A stretch of 64,000 bases of DNA from Saposhnikovia divaricata (lineage: Eukaryota; Streptophyta; Magnoliopsida; Apiales; Apiaceae): assembly GCA_036435485.1 (NCBI GenBank), contig CM071596.1, forward strand, positions 17,386,001 through 17,450,000, in the 5' to 3' direction. Made by a program: the position numbers and the translations under genes. The stretch's first letter is position 1. The number at the start of each line of letters is the position of its first letter. Positions 22,976-35,473 of the stretch are shown piece by piece. A model generated the notes under the pieces. The model was given only the letters and a program-made list of their open reading frames with translations. It made no database searches and was not told the origin of the DNA.

Positions 22976-24628
22976 TTATGGAACGAGTTCCCAAATTTTT
23001 CTAAGAGTAAATTGTAATAGTTCATCTTGCATAGCAAAGATCCAATCCTCGTCTAACAAAGCTTCTTTCGCGGTCTTAGGTTCTATTTGAGATAGAAAAC
23101 TAAGATGATTAACCACATTTTGTAATTGTGGCTGCGTTTGAACTCCTTTACTTAAGTCTCCAAGAACATTGTCTAAGGGATGACTTTTAATTGTTGGAAT
23201 TTCTTTTGGGAGTTCAACTTCTGTTTCGACCAATTCTAGAGGATTTCTTGGAACAAGGGTCCCGAGATCCATATTTTCGAATTGTCGAATAATATTTTCT
23301 ACATCATCTTGTTCGACATTATCATTCTCAACAAGATCTTTGTACTCTGGTGGAGGTTTACTTTCATCAAATGCTACATTCATTGATTCTTCCACCACAA
23401 GAGTCTTAAGATTAAATACACGATAAGCTTTGCTATTTATAGAGTATCCGAGAAATATACCTTCACTTGATTTAGGATCAAATTTAGTAAGGTAATCTTT
23501 CGAATTTAATATAAAGCATTTACTACCAAATACTCGAAAATAGCTTAGTTTCGGAGTTTTGCCAAAGTAAAGCTCATAGGGAGTCTTTTGCTTTATAGCA
23601 CGTAGCAAAACCCGATTAAGAATATGGCAAGCGGTAGACATAGCTTCGGCCCAAAAATATTTAGGTCGACGATATTCATTAAGCATTGTGCTAGCCATTT
23701 CTTGTAAAGTTCTATTTTTCCTTTCAACCACTCCGTTAGATTGTGGAGTATACGGAGCGGAAAAATTATGTGTGATACCATTTTCATCACAAAAGTTTGT
23801 AAAGCTAGAATTCTCAAATTCTTTACCATGATCAGTCCTTATATAGACTATGGTATTATTTTGTTGATTTTGAATCTTTTTACATAGAGAAAATAAAGAT
23901 TCGAAAGCATCGCTTTTAGATTTAAGAAATTCCGTCCAAGTAAATCGTGAATAATCATCAACGATTACTAATGTATAGGAACAACCTCCGAGGCTTTGAA
24001 TAGGAACTGGACCAATAAGATCCATATGTAATAGCTCGAGAGGCCTAGAGGTAGATACCATAAATTTTGCTTTGTGAGAGGCTCTAATTTGTTTACCGAT
24101 TTCACAAGCTTCACAAGTATGGTCTTTTTGATAGTTCAATTTTGGTATACCTCGTACATGATCTTTTGTTGATATGTTTCTAATCAACTTCATATTAGCA
24201 TGTCCTAATCTTCGATGCCAAAGCCACGGGTCTTCGTTTGTAGTGATTAGGCATACATTCTCATGCTTGCTCATGTCACAAGTGTAGACATTTTTGTTTC
24301 GAGGGCAAGTGAGAACCAATTTCCAATTCTTATCTAAAATACAACAATGAGTAGTATAGAAAATTACCTTGTAATTATTGTCGCAGAGTTGACTAATTGA
24401 GAGTAGATTGTACCTTAGTCCCGAGACTAGTTGTACGTCCGAAATCTTGAAGTGACTATTCCCGATGTCTCTTCCGACAATGATACCTTTACTACTATCT
24501 CCAAATGTAACACTTCCCGCAGTTACCTTTTTAATGTTGTTCAGAAGTGACTCGTTACCGGTCATGTGTCTTGAACATCCACTATCAAGGTACCACATGT
24601 CTTGTTTCGCGGCAAGACAAACCTTCAA
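22976..24628 (-). pseudogene. SIRE protease and integrase
   Basis: The protease motif is YLDSGCSRHMTG. The pre-integrase region contains LWHRRLGHANMKLI, followed by the integrase zinc finger (CEACEIGKQ). The catalytic core has Asp in LLHMDLIGPVP, Asp in YIRTDHGKEFEN and Glu in QSNGVVERKNRT. A copia-specific block, SYFRVFGSKCFI, follows. The frame ends at TAA (22976-22978), where RT should continue with PKDTSIIGNKWVFRNKL in the same frame. That downstream segment then meets a TGA and a one-base deletion before 22865. Confidence 0.88.
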
Positions 24629-24644
24629 AATAAATCAATTAAAT

Positions 24645-25165
24645 TTATAGGTACCCTTTTTGTCTTAAGGGTCCTCGGGTTAGTACATCATAGTTAACAT
24701 TTGAATTTGCATAATAGAATCTAGGCATAGAATAATCATTGTTAGGCATATAGATATTTCTAGGTGCATTGTGTCTAACATGATGTGTGGGTCTAGCATA
24801 ATCATAAGATCTATAGTTAGCCCGACGCATATTGTACCTATTATTTGCGAAGTAGGGAGCACATTGAGGATAGTAATTCCGATTAGGAATATATTGATTT
24901 CTAGATGCATACCTACTAGAATTGTTACGATACATTGTGTTTCTATTTTGAAACACCCTAGGTTGTTGAAACCTTTGTTGCCTTTGACCATTATAAGCAA
25001 CATTGTTAAATGGTACTTGTCTTTCAACCTTGTATGGTTTTGTTCCTTTTCGAACCCATACATGCTTCCCCTTAATTTCACCACTCTTGAATTTGCAATC
25101 GAGAACCAATGTCCTTCTTTGTTGCAATATGTACATTTTAAAGTTTGTGGTTGATTAGGAGCCAT
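24645..25165 (-). pseudogene. SIRE gag end to protease spacer, with second zinc-binding motif
   Basis: The frame beginning APNQPQTLKCTYCNKEGHWF at 25165 has a partial CCHC (the last Cys is not seen) and then shifts. A second frame (25136-24645) continues with a Tyr/Asn/Arg-rich stretch ending TRGPLRQKGYL. Together they span the region between the coiled coil and the protease. At least one frameshift lies near 25080. Confidence 0.7.
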
Positions 25166-25171
25166 TGTAGG

Positions 25172-25930
25172 TTAAACTTGTGGTTGAACGTTTCTCGTAG
25201 GAGGAGCGTTCCTATCATATCCCAAACCTTCACGGTTGTAGGAAATTTTAGAGTGTACCATTTTATCTAACATCTCATTGCCTTTAGTAAATCTTTGAAC
25301 AACAACTTCAAGATTTTCTTTATCTTTTTCTAAGGCATCAACCTTGTTGTTAAAGAATCTTGCTTGATCCATAACTTGAGATATGATTTTAAAGTTTTCT
25401 TCTTTTAATCTTTGAGTTTCTAATTGTAGTTCTTTTTCTTTTGACTCAAAGATTTGTGATAGCTCATTCTCCTTTTCAAGATTGCTTACTTGAGATTGAG
25501 ATGTTACATTGTTTTGAACCAATGATTCGTTAAGAATCTTTAAGTTCAATAACTCAACATGAAGTTCATTAATATTGTTGTTGAGTTGTAATTTTTCATT
25601 TTCCATTTCTTCCACTTGAAGTACTAAAGCCACATTTTCTACTTCAAGATTGAGAGCATTATCCTTGAAAGAGTTGACTTCACCTTTCAAGTGATGATTT
25701 TGATCACTCAAGATCATTATTTCTTTCTCATTTTGGATTTTTAAATCCATCATCCGAGTAAAGTCTTTACTTTGTGTATGATGCATTTCTTCGAGTTTCA
25801 TTTTCTCGGACCACAATAAGTGAAGCCTTTTATCAACATCTTTATACTTATTGTTGATACCTACTACAAGCTCAATCAAATCATACTTGCTCATATAAAC
25901 TAAATTCAAGTTAGATTCATCTAATTGCAA
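25172..25930 (-). pseudogene. SIRE gag extension, coiled coil
   Basis: About 250 residues dominated by Glu, Lys, Leu and Asn with heptad spacing (for example VENVALVLQVEEMENEKLQL). Long coiled coils after the gag zinc knuckle are characteristic of SIRE/Maximus Gag and probably serve particle assembly. It is separated from the upstream gag frame by stops between 25930 and 25960. Confidence 0.75.
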
Positions 25931-25959
25931 TTTATTTGAAATGTAGTTGAGATTATCGT

Positions 25960-27234
25960 TTACTCTTGATTTGAAGTGGAGCCTTGTGTAGATGTAACTT
26001 CATCTCCGATAGCCACTAAGCATAGATTAACCACTTCTTCACTAGCTTCCGGAGCTTCTTCATCTTCACTCAAATCCCAACCATTTTCGGCCATGAGAAT
26101 TCTTCCTTTAAAAAGCTTTGGACATTCTCTTTTAAAGTGACCCGGTTGCTCACACTCGAAACACACTTCTTGTGTTTCCTCCGGATTTTGTTCTTTATGT
26201 TTAGGAGGAGTGTAAGGGGGACTATTATTGTTACTGGCATTATTATAGGCATGAGTATTTTGAGTCCCTTTGCCTTTGTTATAGCTCGTTGGTGGAGAAT
26301 TACTCTTGTAGTTAGGAGTATAATTTTGAGAGTAATTTGGCCTTCCTTTAGAGTTAAAAACTCTTTGTTGATTATTTGATTTTAGGAAGCCTTTTCCATA
26401 TCTTTGAGCTTTGCTTTGAAGCACACGACGAAGTTGTCTTGTTAGTAAAGCAATTTCGCTTTCATCGAGATCTTGGAGTTCTTCGTTTAAATCTTCATCG
26501 TTTTCATTTTCATCGATTAGTATAGCTTTTAAAGCCATATTTTTCTTTTTGTCTTCCACTTTGGGAATGACCTTATCCAGAATATTGTCCTCTTCGTCTG
26601 CACGAAGGTTCCCGAATAAACTATCGATGTCATAATCATTTAGATTATGCATTTCTTTAATTGTAGTAACTTTAACCTTCCAACTAGGAGGTAAAGATTT
26701 AAGAACTCTTCGGTTCTTCTCATTTCGGGTATAACTTTTCCCGAGTTGAGATAATTCATCGATTATGCGAGTAAATCTTGTTTCCATATCGATGATATTT
26801 TCTCCTTCTTGGAGTTTAAAGTTCTCGTATTCTTGAATCAAAGTATCCATCCGAGAATCTTTTATATCAATGGTACCTTCGTAGGTAACCAATAATTTAT
26901 TCCACATTTCTTGTGCCGACTTGCAATTGTTTACTCGTTTATATTCTTTTTCGGCAAGTGCACTTGTGAGAACCATTTCCGCCTTTACAGCAGTATTCAT
27001 CATACTTTCTTCGGCGAGAGTGTATTCACCAACCTTCTTTTCAATGACGACACTGTCAACAGTTTCGGTAGGAATAATAACTCCGTCTTCTATGGCCATC
27101 CAGACTTTGACTCCTTGAGATCTAGCATAGATGCGAAACCTCATTTTCCATGTTGCAAAGTTTGTGCCATCAAATAGAGGAAGGCGAGAGCTAGATAGGC
27201 CTTCTCCACAACCGATGGTATTTAGATACGCCAT
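25960..27234 (-). pseudogene. SIRE gag
   Basis: The first ATG lies 62 bases after the primer site. The order is an N-terminal motif (LPLFDGTNFATWKMRFRIYA), a UBN2-like copia gag domain to about residue 210, an acidic linker, an Asn/Tyr-rich stretch, and a CCHC zinc knuckle (CFECEQPGHFKREC) near residue 363. The 424-residue frame is open. The stop at 25960 separates it from the coiled-coil extension, which in intact elements is part of Gag. Gag binds and packages the element RNA. Confidence 0.85.
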
Positions 27235-27295
27235 GTAGGATCACTTTTTGTTGTGCCTGTAGATCTACAAATCACTCAACAAACACGTTAAAAAG

Positions 27296-27312
27296 CACTG
27301 CTCTGATACCAA
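27296..27312 (-). other. Primer binding site of the SIRE element (initiator Met tRNA)
   Basis: The minus strand reads TGGTATCAGAGCAGTGC one base after the LTR end. TGGTATCAGAGC is complementary to the 3' end of plant initiator tRNA-Met, the normal copia primer. Confidence 0.9.
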
Positions 27313-27313
27313 T

Positions 27314-30300
27314 TGTTAGGTCCCGTATGAGGGATATTTTAAGCTAGAAGGGGGGTTGAATAGCTTAATATCCAATTTAAAAAATATTATGACGTTTTAA
27401 AATATTTTTCCCTTTTAAAAATTATTTTACCGAGTCATTAGCAGTTTATAAGTGCGGAAAATAAACGACAAGTAAATAAAATACCACACAGGAGATTTTA
27501 TCCTGGTTCGCGATGGCGCAACCCCTAATGGATTCGCTCACCCCTACTCCAGTCCCCGAGCTCCTCTCCGGACTCGAGATTTCTTCCACTATAAAGAGAT
27601 TCCTTTATAGTAGGCGGAGAAGCCTTACGCAACCTTACAAATATTTATCTTGATACGTAACTACCCGCTACTACCTCAAAATAAATGTAATACCCACAAG
27701 ACTTGTCTTGGACCGTAACTCCCCGTTACTCCCTCAAAGTCGTTGTAAAACCTACACAACTTATCTTAGACAGCAACTCCCCGCTACTTCTTCAAAGTTG
27801 ATGTAGAACCCTTGGTGTAGACTATTGATTCTTGGCTTTTGTCGGTCTTGGGTCTTAGATGATAGGTCTTGGGTCTTTCCTCTTCTTCACGGTGCAAAGG
27901 CCACTAACTCCCCACTAGTGCCTAGGACTTGGGTCTTAGAACGAGAATCACCTCACTTCAACTTCACCTCACTACAAAAGTTAGACAACAATATCTAGGA
28001 AACAAATATGGTTAAGATTATATAAGTTGGACTAGTATGTTACGGTAGTAAGTCCAAAAGAGTGACTTTAATATTCGTATAGGAATATTAAGTTATATTG
28101 TAAGTATACTTCCTTTGATATAATATTAAGATCAAAGTATACTTTTAATTACTCCCGATAGATATAAATAATGATGGAGCAATATTGGAAGACCTTGTTT
28201 AAAAGCTATAGTGCTTTAAGGCTTCGAATTGTATACCTTTATTCGACTAATACAATGTCGAGGTATAATTATAACTTCCAGCACGAATCAACTTTTTAGC
28301 CACACGAAACGATAAAAGTAAGTGCGATAATTAAAACAAGTGGCTAACTTGTGCTCTTTAGAAGTAGTATTCTTTCTTTTGATAGATCGTTTAAATCCAA
28401 GAATACTTTAATAACAATACTCCGTTAAGATGAGATAAAATAAATATAACTCGGAGTTTGTTGATATATAAAGTCCGTTAAGCTAATGGGCTTAAGGCTT
28501 TTAAGATGTATACTTCCGTTTAACTAAATACAATGTCAAAGTATAATCTTATTTTAACTTCTTGCACTAAATAAGTTTTTGGCCACGACAATTAAAGTAA
28601 GTGCGATAAATAAGTGGCTAAACTTGTGCTCTTTTAAGAAGTTTAAGTTGTATGATGTATTTCGTTATTTGAATATATCCCACGGAACACTAAAGATGTT
28701 AGTTGGGAATCCGAACGAAATAAATATTGTTACAACTTTGACGTATGTCAAATATAATCTCACAACTTTTGAGATTAAGTACTTTGATATGATCTTTCTT
28801 GTAATATAACGTTTTTTTCAAAGATCAAGTACTTGGTTCAACTCTTTGCGTATATATATATATATATATAGCAATAGAGGTATATGAGTTGAACTATGTG
28901 TTTATATTGTCGTTCTCTTTTATAAAGAGACCTTTGGAATCTTATATAGATCCAAGAATAGAGATTAAGATGAAGTAGAGAAGTTAAGCACAAATCTCAA
29001 ATATAAACACAAAGACGAAGCTAAGAATTACCACTTTTAAAAGTCGCCGGAAAAATTCACCGGAGGTTCGGCCGGATTTCGGACGGTGGTCGAACTTTGG
29101 CAGCCCTTCAGGAGGCAGGAAAGTGGTAGTAGATGAGCTTGCTTGGGTGAACGAAGCTTGGTTGGGTGGAACTAAGCTTGGTATATCAAAAACCTTGAAT
29201 ATATGGATATATATTTGGGAGAGAGAAGGTTTTTGAGACGAAGTAGATGAAGAGAGTATTTGAATATGTTTGGAGAGAGTCTACTTCTAAATTCCCAGCA
29301 TGTATTTGGCTCTTAGCTCCGTTTTAAATGAGTGTGTGGAGGGGGTATTTATAGATAAGGTTCGGTGGAATGAATTGTGGAGATTTAGATTTAAGGGAGT
29401 GGTTGAGATTGATTTCACTTGGATTGATGACATGGATAGCACAAGGATTGCCAACATGTAAATTTTTGTGTTTCTATGCAAGTGGATGAGCAAAAGATCC
29501 CAGCAACTATTTGAGCTCTAATAAACTCGTACCGATTAATAATTAAATACGAACCACGTATCGTTAATTAAATACCCGATAAATACGAAAACACCCAATA
29601 AATAATTCTAAAATTATGGAGCACTTAGGAATATTATAAAATAATATTCTGAAAAGTTTGGTCAATTTTGGTCAATGTTGACATGGTCAAACGTGGTCAA
29701 ATGTGGGACCAACTACCTCGGTTTACGTGCCTGACCAAAATTCTCGAAAAATTCCGAAACTTTTACCATGCATAAAAAATAGTATTTAAATGATCAATCT
29801 CAAGTTTCAAGTCATTCTAGCAAGTGGAATAAAATACGATTGGTCTTTTTTTGATAGAGATAAATCTTTCGACCAATGTTTTGACTAAAATAAATACTTA
29901 TAATATATTTCCTAATATATAAAATATTTAGAGAGAGTAGGAAATATTTTTGAATGATTAAAATAATTTTCTCCGAAATATGATGAATTTAAGAAGTGGG
30001 AGAAAAATTACTTTGAATATTTCTGGCACGAGATAGAAACAAGTATTAATATTCTACCACTGAATATTAATATACTTGAGTATAAAAAGTATTTTCTAGG
30101 ATGTGAAAATATTTTGAGTGCGAAGACTGAATATTTTTCGAATAAAAACTGATTGTTTTAAATGTAGCACGAGTTCTCTAATTAACACTCGAATATTCCT
30201 TCTTTGATCTTGTCGCCTTATCGATGTTGCAATGGAGATCTGAAAAATATCAATCTCGATATTTCTTTTTCGATCTTATTGCCTTGGTGTAGAGATATAT

Positions 30301-30640
30301 TCCATAAAATATATAATTTGATTTTTCAGCAAAAATGGAATATCTCTTATATTTGAAAAGTAGGATGATAAAATTTTGCTAGAGTTGACCATTTGACTTT
30401 TGACCGAATCAATTTAAATAAATGACCTAGTGGAGAGGATTCCACGTGTATTTAAATTTTATGTTAAATCGTACAAATACCAAAATAAATATTATATCGA
30501 AGATATCCTTTCAACTTGAATTTTGTTTCAATTAATTCCGCACAAATTTGTGTAAACTAAATTTTATTTAACGGACAAATTTCGATAAAAAGGTAAAGAT
30601 TGTATTCAACGTCCATTCTACAATCTTATTGGACCTAACA
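27314..30640 (-). repeat. 5' LTR of the SIRE element (3327 bp)
   Basis: Minus-strand start TGTTAGGTCC at 30640 and end GGACCTAACA at 27314 form a perfect 10-bp inverted pair, with the primer site immediately beyond the end. A TA microsatellite lies at 28851-28870. Small ORFs at 28579 and 29287 have no recognisable features. It is long for a copia LTR, so a nested insertion inside it is possible, but I see no second pair of ends. Confidence 0.8.
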
Positions 30641-31440
30641 GTTGTACCATATCTTTCAATCGTTAATATTTCTTTTCTAATTAAAACAAGTTACCTTTTA
30701 ATTTAAAATGTAATCTTACAATCATTAATACATATCCAAAAATATTGTATCATATCTTCTAGTCATTAATTAAATATATTAAAAACCTATATACATTTAT
30801 AATAAGAAAACATGATTTTAATTGTTTGTATTTTTGTGCAACCATGCAACGAATGATTACCATTAGATTTTTAGTAAAATAAATAAGAACCCTTGGATAT
30901 TATGATAAGATATATTATATTTTTTCAGAAGTCAAATAATTTATTGATAAAAAATAATACGATATTCAAAATAATTAAATTTAATCAAACACATATGAAA
31001 ATAAATGAAATCAAAATATTCTCTATGAAAACTACAATTTTTACTATATATGAAACATCATTCACTTTCATCGTTTGGATCATTATAATCATCATAAAAA
31101 ATACATGAATCCGATTCATCAAAACGTATTTGAAAAATCAATTATAATTACAAGTTCATATAACTTATCAACTAACCAAATTTATGAAAATTTCACAAAA
31201 AAAAAAATAAAACAAACTATCACAAAAAAAAAAAACATAAACCAAAATATGGGCCTACAAAATCTTAAAATTGTATAGAAAACTTTCAATGAAGCTGGAT
31301 TAAATAAGAAAAAAATTAGGAAATAATGTAGAATATGAAATAATGAAATGTTAAATGAAGCGGGATTATTAATAAAATAATATAGATAATAAAATATTAA
31401 ATGTTAATATGATAAATAAACATGTTTATGTATTCTTTTT
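30641..31440. other. AT-rich spacer, nothing recognised
   Basis: Very AT-rich sequence with A-runs around 31200. No gene, repeat boundary or RNA gene is visible; the ORFs at 30893 and 31075 are low-complexity. Confidence 0.5.
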
Positions 31441-31460
31441 TCCTTAAAATTTATTCCGAG

Positions 31461-31610
31461 TTCCATTAATATTGTTCCTGCGAGGATGCTAGTAATAGTA
31501 TGTGAAAGACTTCTCCACATTCGACGCACAAAAACAGCACTACCCATGAATCAGTTCTCGAAGATAATAATACATACATGGGCAGATGTTGAAACCCATG
31601 TACAGTATAT
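31461..31610 (+). other. Exon-like segment upstream of the PLATZ cluster
   Basis: An open frame from 31471 reads CERLLHIRRTKTALPMNQFS and then IIIHTWADVETHVQY, with a normal-looking amino acid mix. It is bounded by AG at 31459-31460 and a strong donor GTAAGT at 31611. The phase does not match the next exon-like segment at 31687, so it may be a gene remnant. I do not recognise the protein. Confidence 0.3.
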
Positions 31611-31686
31611 GTAAGTATGCTTAATAGAGCACATATTTTGTGTTTTAATGTATGGTTTGTTTTGACAATTTGTGTTTCTTGTGCAG

Positions 31687-31749
31687 ACATTCTTCTGGGC
31701 TTCTTTGATCTTTGTTATATTGTTAGCGGATTCTTCTTACACTAACCAG
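31687..31749 (+). other. Second exon-like segment, hydrophobic
   Basis: Sixty-three bases between TGTGCAG and GTTAGT read TFFWASLIFVILLADSSYT plus two more residues, a possible membrane segment. Diverged copies with the same acceptor/donor layout occur near 40015, 48166 and 57525 and no longer give a good frame. 31750-32383 shows no gene. Confidence 0.3.
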
Positions 31750-32383
31750 GTTAGTAGTTTCAACTACTTTAATCTTGTTTTTCTTGATTTAGCTGTTCGT
31801 TTTTGATTGACTTAGTAATACATTTATGTGGTTCTTGCCCTGTTAATTAAGAAGATAATATTAAATTGTTAATGAATTGATCAAGAAGATATTAGGAAGC
31901 TGTAGCATATAAAATTTTGTAAAACAGGAATCCAGGGATGTGAAAACTAATCAAATATACGTTTCGGAAAAGAAAGATTAATGAACTTTACTTCTAATAT
32001 AGTACAACCTGAGAGTTACAACTAGATAAACATCACAAGTGAGAGAGACTTTAATATGTGGGTTTTATTTGTTTCTTATTTACCTAGATATTCATAATTT
32101 CAATTAGGTTCGGGATTTTGTTTTAATATGGTTCAGTTCTTGTATGACTATTTAGAAGTCCTAAAAAGCTAAAATGGTAATGATTATCAAATCAACATTT
32201 CATAGTAAAAGATCAATGAACCTTATGAAACCTTATTAGTCAGTACCACTTGATAATCACCTTTGGATAACAAGGCAATAATCTAAATTCACAAGTGACT
32301 GTTACTTGCAACCAAAAGGAACCATAGTTTTGACTATAAGTCTATAAAAACACATAAAAGACATACATGTAAATGTGTTTATT

Positions 32384-35300
32384 TCAAATGGCCCTGCGCG
32401 GGACACCTTTCCGCCTCCTCTTTCTTTCAGCTGCCTTTTCTGCAGCAGCAGCAGCTCCAATCTCAAGAAAGGGAGGATCTGTGGCTCTTAGCTTTCTCGA
32501 GAAATCCGTCACCTGAAGAGAGTTTTGGATTTTGAACAATCAAGCTTGTATAATTTGGTGGAAAAATTTAAATATGCAGCACACGAACCAAATTCCACAC
32601 ACACACACACCCCTACCTTACAGTCTAGGCTGCAGTAGGTGTACAGATCAGGGTCATATAGACTTCTTGTGCATGTAGCACAGGCAGAGCTTGTATTTGC
32701 TACCTGTGCACCCTTGCTCGTGAGTGGCAAGTGTTTCTTACACACAACCCATTCCTTGTTGCATTTGTAAAGCTGCCATCACCACGTAAAGCTTATAGAG
32801 ATGAGTAAATAGCATTGTCACACTCCACAAGTATATGGGAATAATCGTAGTACATAAAAGGTCATATATATATACTTTGTAAGTTTCAAGCACAATACAA
32901 TATCAGTTCTATGGATACCAATCAAGCATAAACATAGTGAATTATTTATATTATTTATCTAATTTATTTACACTTTAAATATGTAATTAACAGAAATAAA
33001 TGAGTTTAAGATGGAGAAAGTAAGCGAAAGGGAGTTTCAAGCGTATGTTTTAGAATTCAACTTACCCTACCCCTTGTCACAACATGGTATGATCATTCGT
33101 TACATAGTATTTATACAATAGATCAACAACAGAAAAATGTAACATTTGTAATAGAAAAATTAAGAAAAACATATTTATATTAATGAAACTTGGTCATCCA
33201 CGCAGTGCACACAGCACCCAGCTGTCGTGCACAGTGCAGATGCCCGATCCATGTGTTAAAATTGGCCCCTTACCCGATTGAGGTATTTTGGTAGATGGAT
33301 CCTGAAATCTGGTATTTCAGGCAATTATTCTATTTAATATTAGACAGTGTCTCGGTGACGCATAATAGTCTTGCATATTAGAATTTGATATGCAGAAATT
33401 TCAGAGACTAAACTAGGCAGCTAGTGAAAGTTTGTCTATAGTTCTCTGATGAAGGAAAGTATAATACCAAAGTTAACAAGAAATTAACTAGACATGCAAC
33501 TTATTTAATCTAAAAACTTTAGCATTTCCCTAAAAATACTAATTGTTTACTTCCCTAAAAGGAAGGATTACACATAGATGATACGTTATTATCTAGCAGA
33601 AATTGGAAGGTTTATAAACACAAGGCTTTTACCGTACAATTTGATTTATAAGGTTGAACGGAAACTAAAAATTTGATTGTTTGGAGGACAATTGTTGCTT
33701 GTTGGAAGAGACCAGGCTTAGATATTTGATAGAAACGCAAAAAAGATAACTTTCCTTTAAAGGCAATCCATCAATGAACATGTAATAATGATAAAATCTA
33801 GTAAATAATATTGCAATCCAACAAAATTCGAAGAAAACTATATCTTGATCTTTAAAATTCGTAATATAATTAGCAACTACCTTTGCGTGATTAATTACCT
33901 TTATTAACTAATAAACCCAATTTCACTCGTGGACCTGTTTTACGCGTCATTGACATCGATATATGCTTTGTTACTATTTAAGATTTTGATATACCAAAGT
34001 AGGACCCCAAACATAAAATCCACCCATACAAGACAGCAATAAAGTAACAATCCATTAGTAATTTAGTTTGGCTGTGTACCTGAATATCTGAACAATCCAT
34101 GAATTTCATAATGTCACTCGCACGAATAGCATCCTGGTACACATGTTTATAGATCTTTAGGGTTCTATGTCCATGACATGATCCTGAGGACGACACACAA
34201 TATCTGCATTTTGGTAGATTGCAATCTATGCAGTACTGGTTCTTTTCATTTCTGCTCTGTTGATGGATTGAACATTTACTGAAGAAAATTATTTGGAAAA
34301 ACAATTCCAGCCATGCTGGCTTTCCGTGAACTTGTTCCTCCTGAAAAGAAATCCTTGTCAAACAACTAAAGAAAATCGCGTCGATAAAAATTTAATAGAC
34401 AATATAAAGATGTAAAAATGTGGTGAGCGCTAATATTTTGAAGACAGTTGTTTCGTGTCTTTAATAAAATTTCAAAGATCATGAATATTTGCCGTCCTAC
34501 ATAGGATGAACTTGGGAATGGCCCACCTCGAGAGCAATTTATTGTCAGTAGTGCGAAGTAGATCTTTGTGTATGATGACACTTAGTGTACTCAATGTATA
34601 AAAATTCATAATATAATTTATGTAACATACTTGACCCCATACTCGTCTACGGTTCACATACTGGATCTGCATGGATCAGTAGGAGCAGGAAAAATACATC
34701 CCTACAGGATTGTTTACATGGGGGTATTCAGATAAGTTTTAGACTGGGTTTCTGTCATATTCATTTTTGAGTTGAGCATTATTCAATTTCAAATATTAGA
34801 AACTTATACATGTAGAGAATTGTGTATTAAAACTGCTCACTTTACTCGAAAAACCATATTGGAGAGTTTTTTTTGGAATAATGTTCGTTTTTTCATCTTA
34901 TTGATAATTTTGACCACATCAAACACGAACGTTGTATAAGAAATCATCATCCCCCTTTTCTCTTCTCATAATTCTAGTAGCACTAGGTAACTAGTTCAAC
35001 AAGTAATTATGCAGTCTAAAAGTAATTACGAAAGATCTGAGTCATAAGTTGAGAATATTTGGGAATTACAAGTAGAAAAAATTCTTGAAAAAGGCTTTCT
35101 TAATTATATCTAGGTAAAATTATCATTATATCTAGGTGTATTCATGTAAAATAATTTCAAACTGCAAACCAAGTACATCTAGGTGGATCCTTGTAAAATT
35201 ATTTGAAATTGCAAAGCAAATACAGTCATAAATATATATGCTGCTACGATATATGGTGCAATGAAATTAATAATTTTGTAGTAATAGGTACCTGTTGCAT
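32384..35300 (-). CDS. PLATZ-1: PLATZ-type zinc-dependent DNA-binding protein, 184 aa, 4 exons, intact
   Basis: Minus-strand exons: 35300-35292, 34340-34080, 32772-32617 and 32512-32384, all with GT-AG introns and phase 0, total 555 bases. Exon 1 encodes only MQQ. Exon 2 has the first zinc cluster: C-x2-H (CSIH), C-x2-C (CIDC), C-x2-C (CRYC) and C-x2-H (CHGH, where the family usually has H-x2-H). Exon 3 has the second cluster, CATC and YCSLDC (C-x2-C-x12-C-x3-C). Exon 4 has five Ala and a basic tail, ERKRRRKGVPRRAI, a likely nuclear signal. PLATZ proteins are plant-specific DNA-binding regulators, often repressing AT-rich promoters. All ligand positions are filled. A TATAAA lies ~170 bases upstream of the ATG. 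The protein is short for the family, which is often 200-260 aa. Confidence 0.82.
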
Positions 35301-35467
35301 TGGTGATGAATCTTGAGCAGTAACAATCTATGGAGTAAAATGAGGTATCAATGTGAACAATTGTGGCTTTTTTGTGAACAGTCTTTCTAGGAATAAAATG
35401 AGGTTTCAAAGGATCTATTTTCCAAAGATTATAACCTGGTTTTGTGTAGCTAGATTTCACCACGGTC

Positions 35468-35473
35468 TTTATA
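35468..35473 (-). promoter_or_regulatory. Possible TATA box of PLATZ-1
   Basis: TATAAA on the minus strand, 168 bases upstream of the start codon. The surrounding bases are partly conserved upstream of PLATZ-3 exon 1 (43470-43490), where the box is weaker (TTATTAAG). Confidence 0.35.

Larger units (their letters stand above)
20601..30640 (-). mobile_element. SIRE/Maximus-type Ty1/copia element, 5' LTR through pol and part of the 3' tail
   Basis: Minus-strand order: LTR (30640-27314), tRNA-iMet primer site, gag with zinc knuckle, coiled-coil gag extension, protease, integrase, RT, RNase H, then a non-coding tail cut at 20601 by the Tat element. Integrase before RT is copia order. The gag start (TIGCGEGLSSSRLPLFDG) and the long coiled-coil gag extension are SIRE/Maximus features. 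The right flank 30641-30645 (gttgt) is the expected target duplication. Confidence 0.88.
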
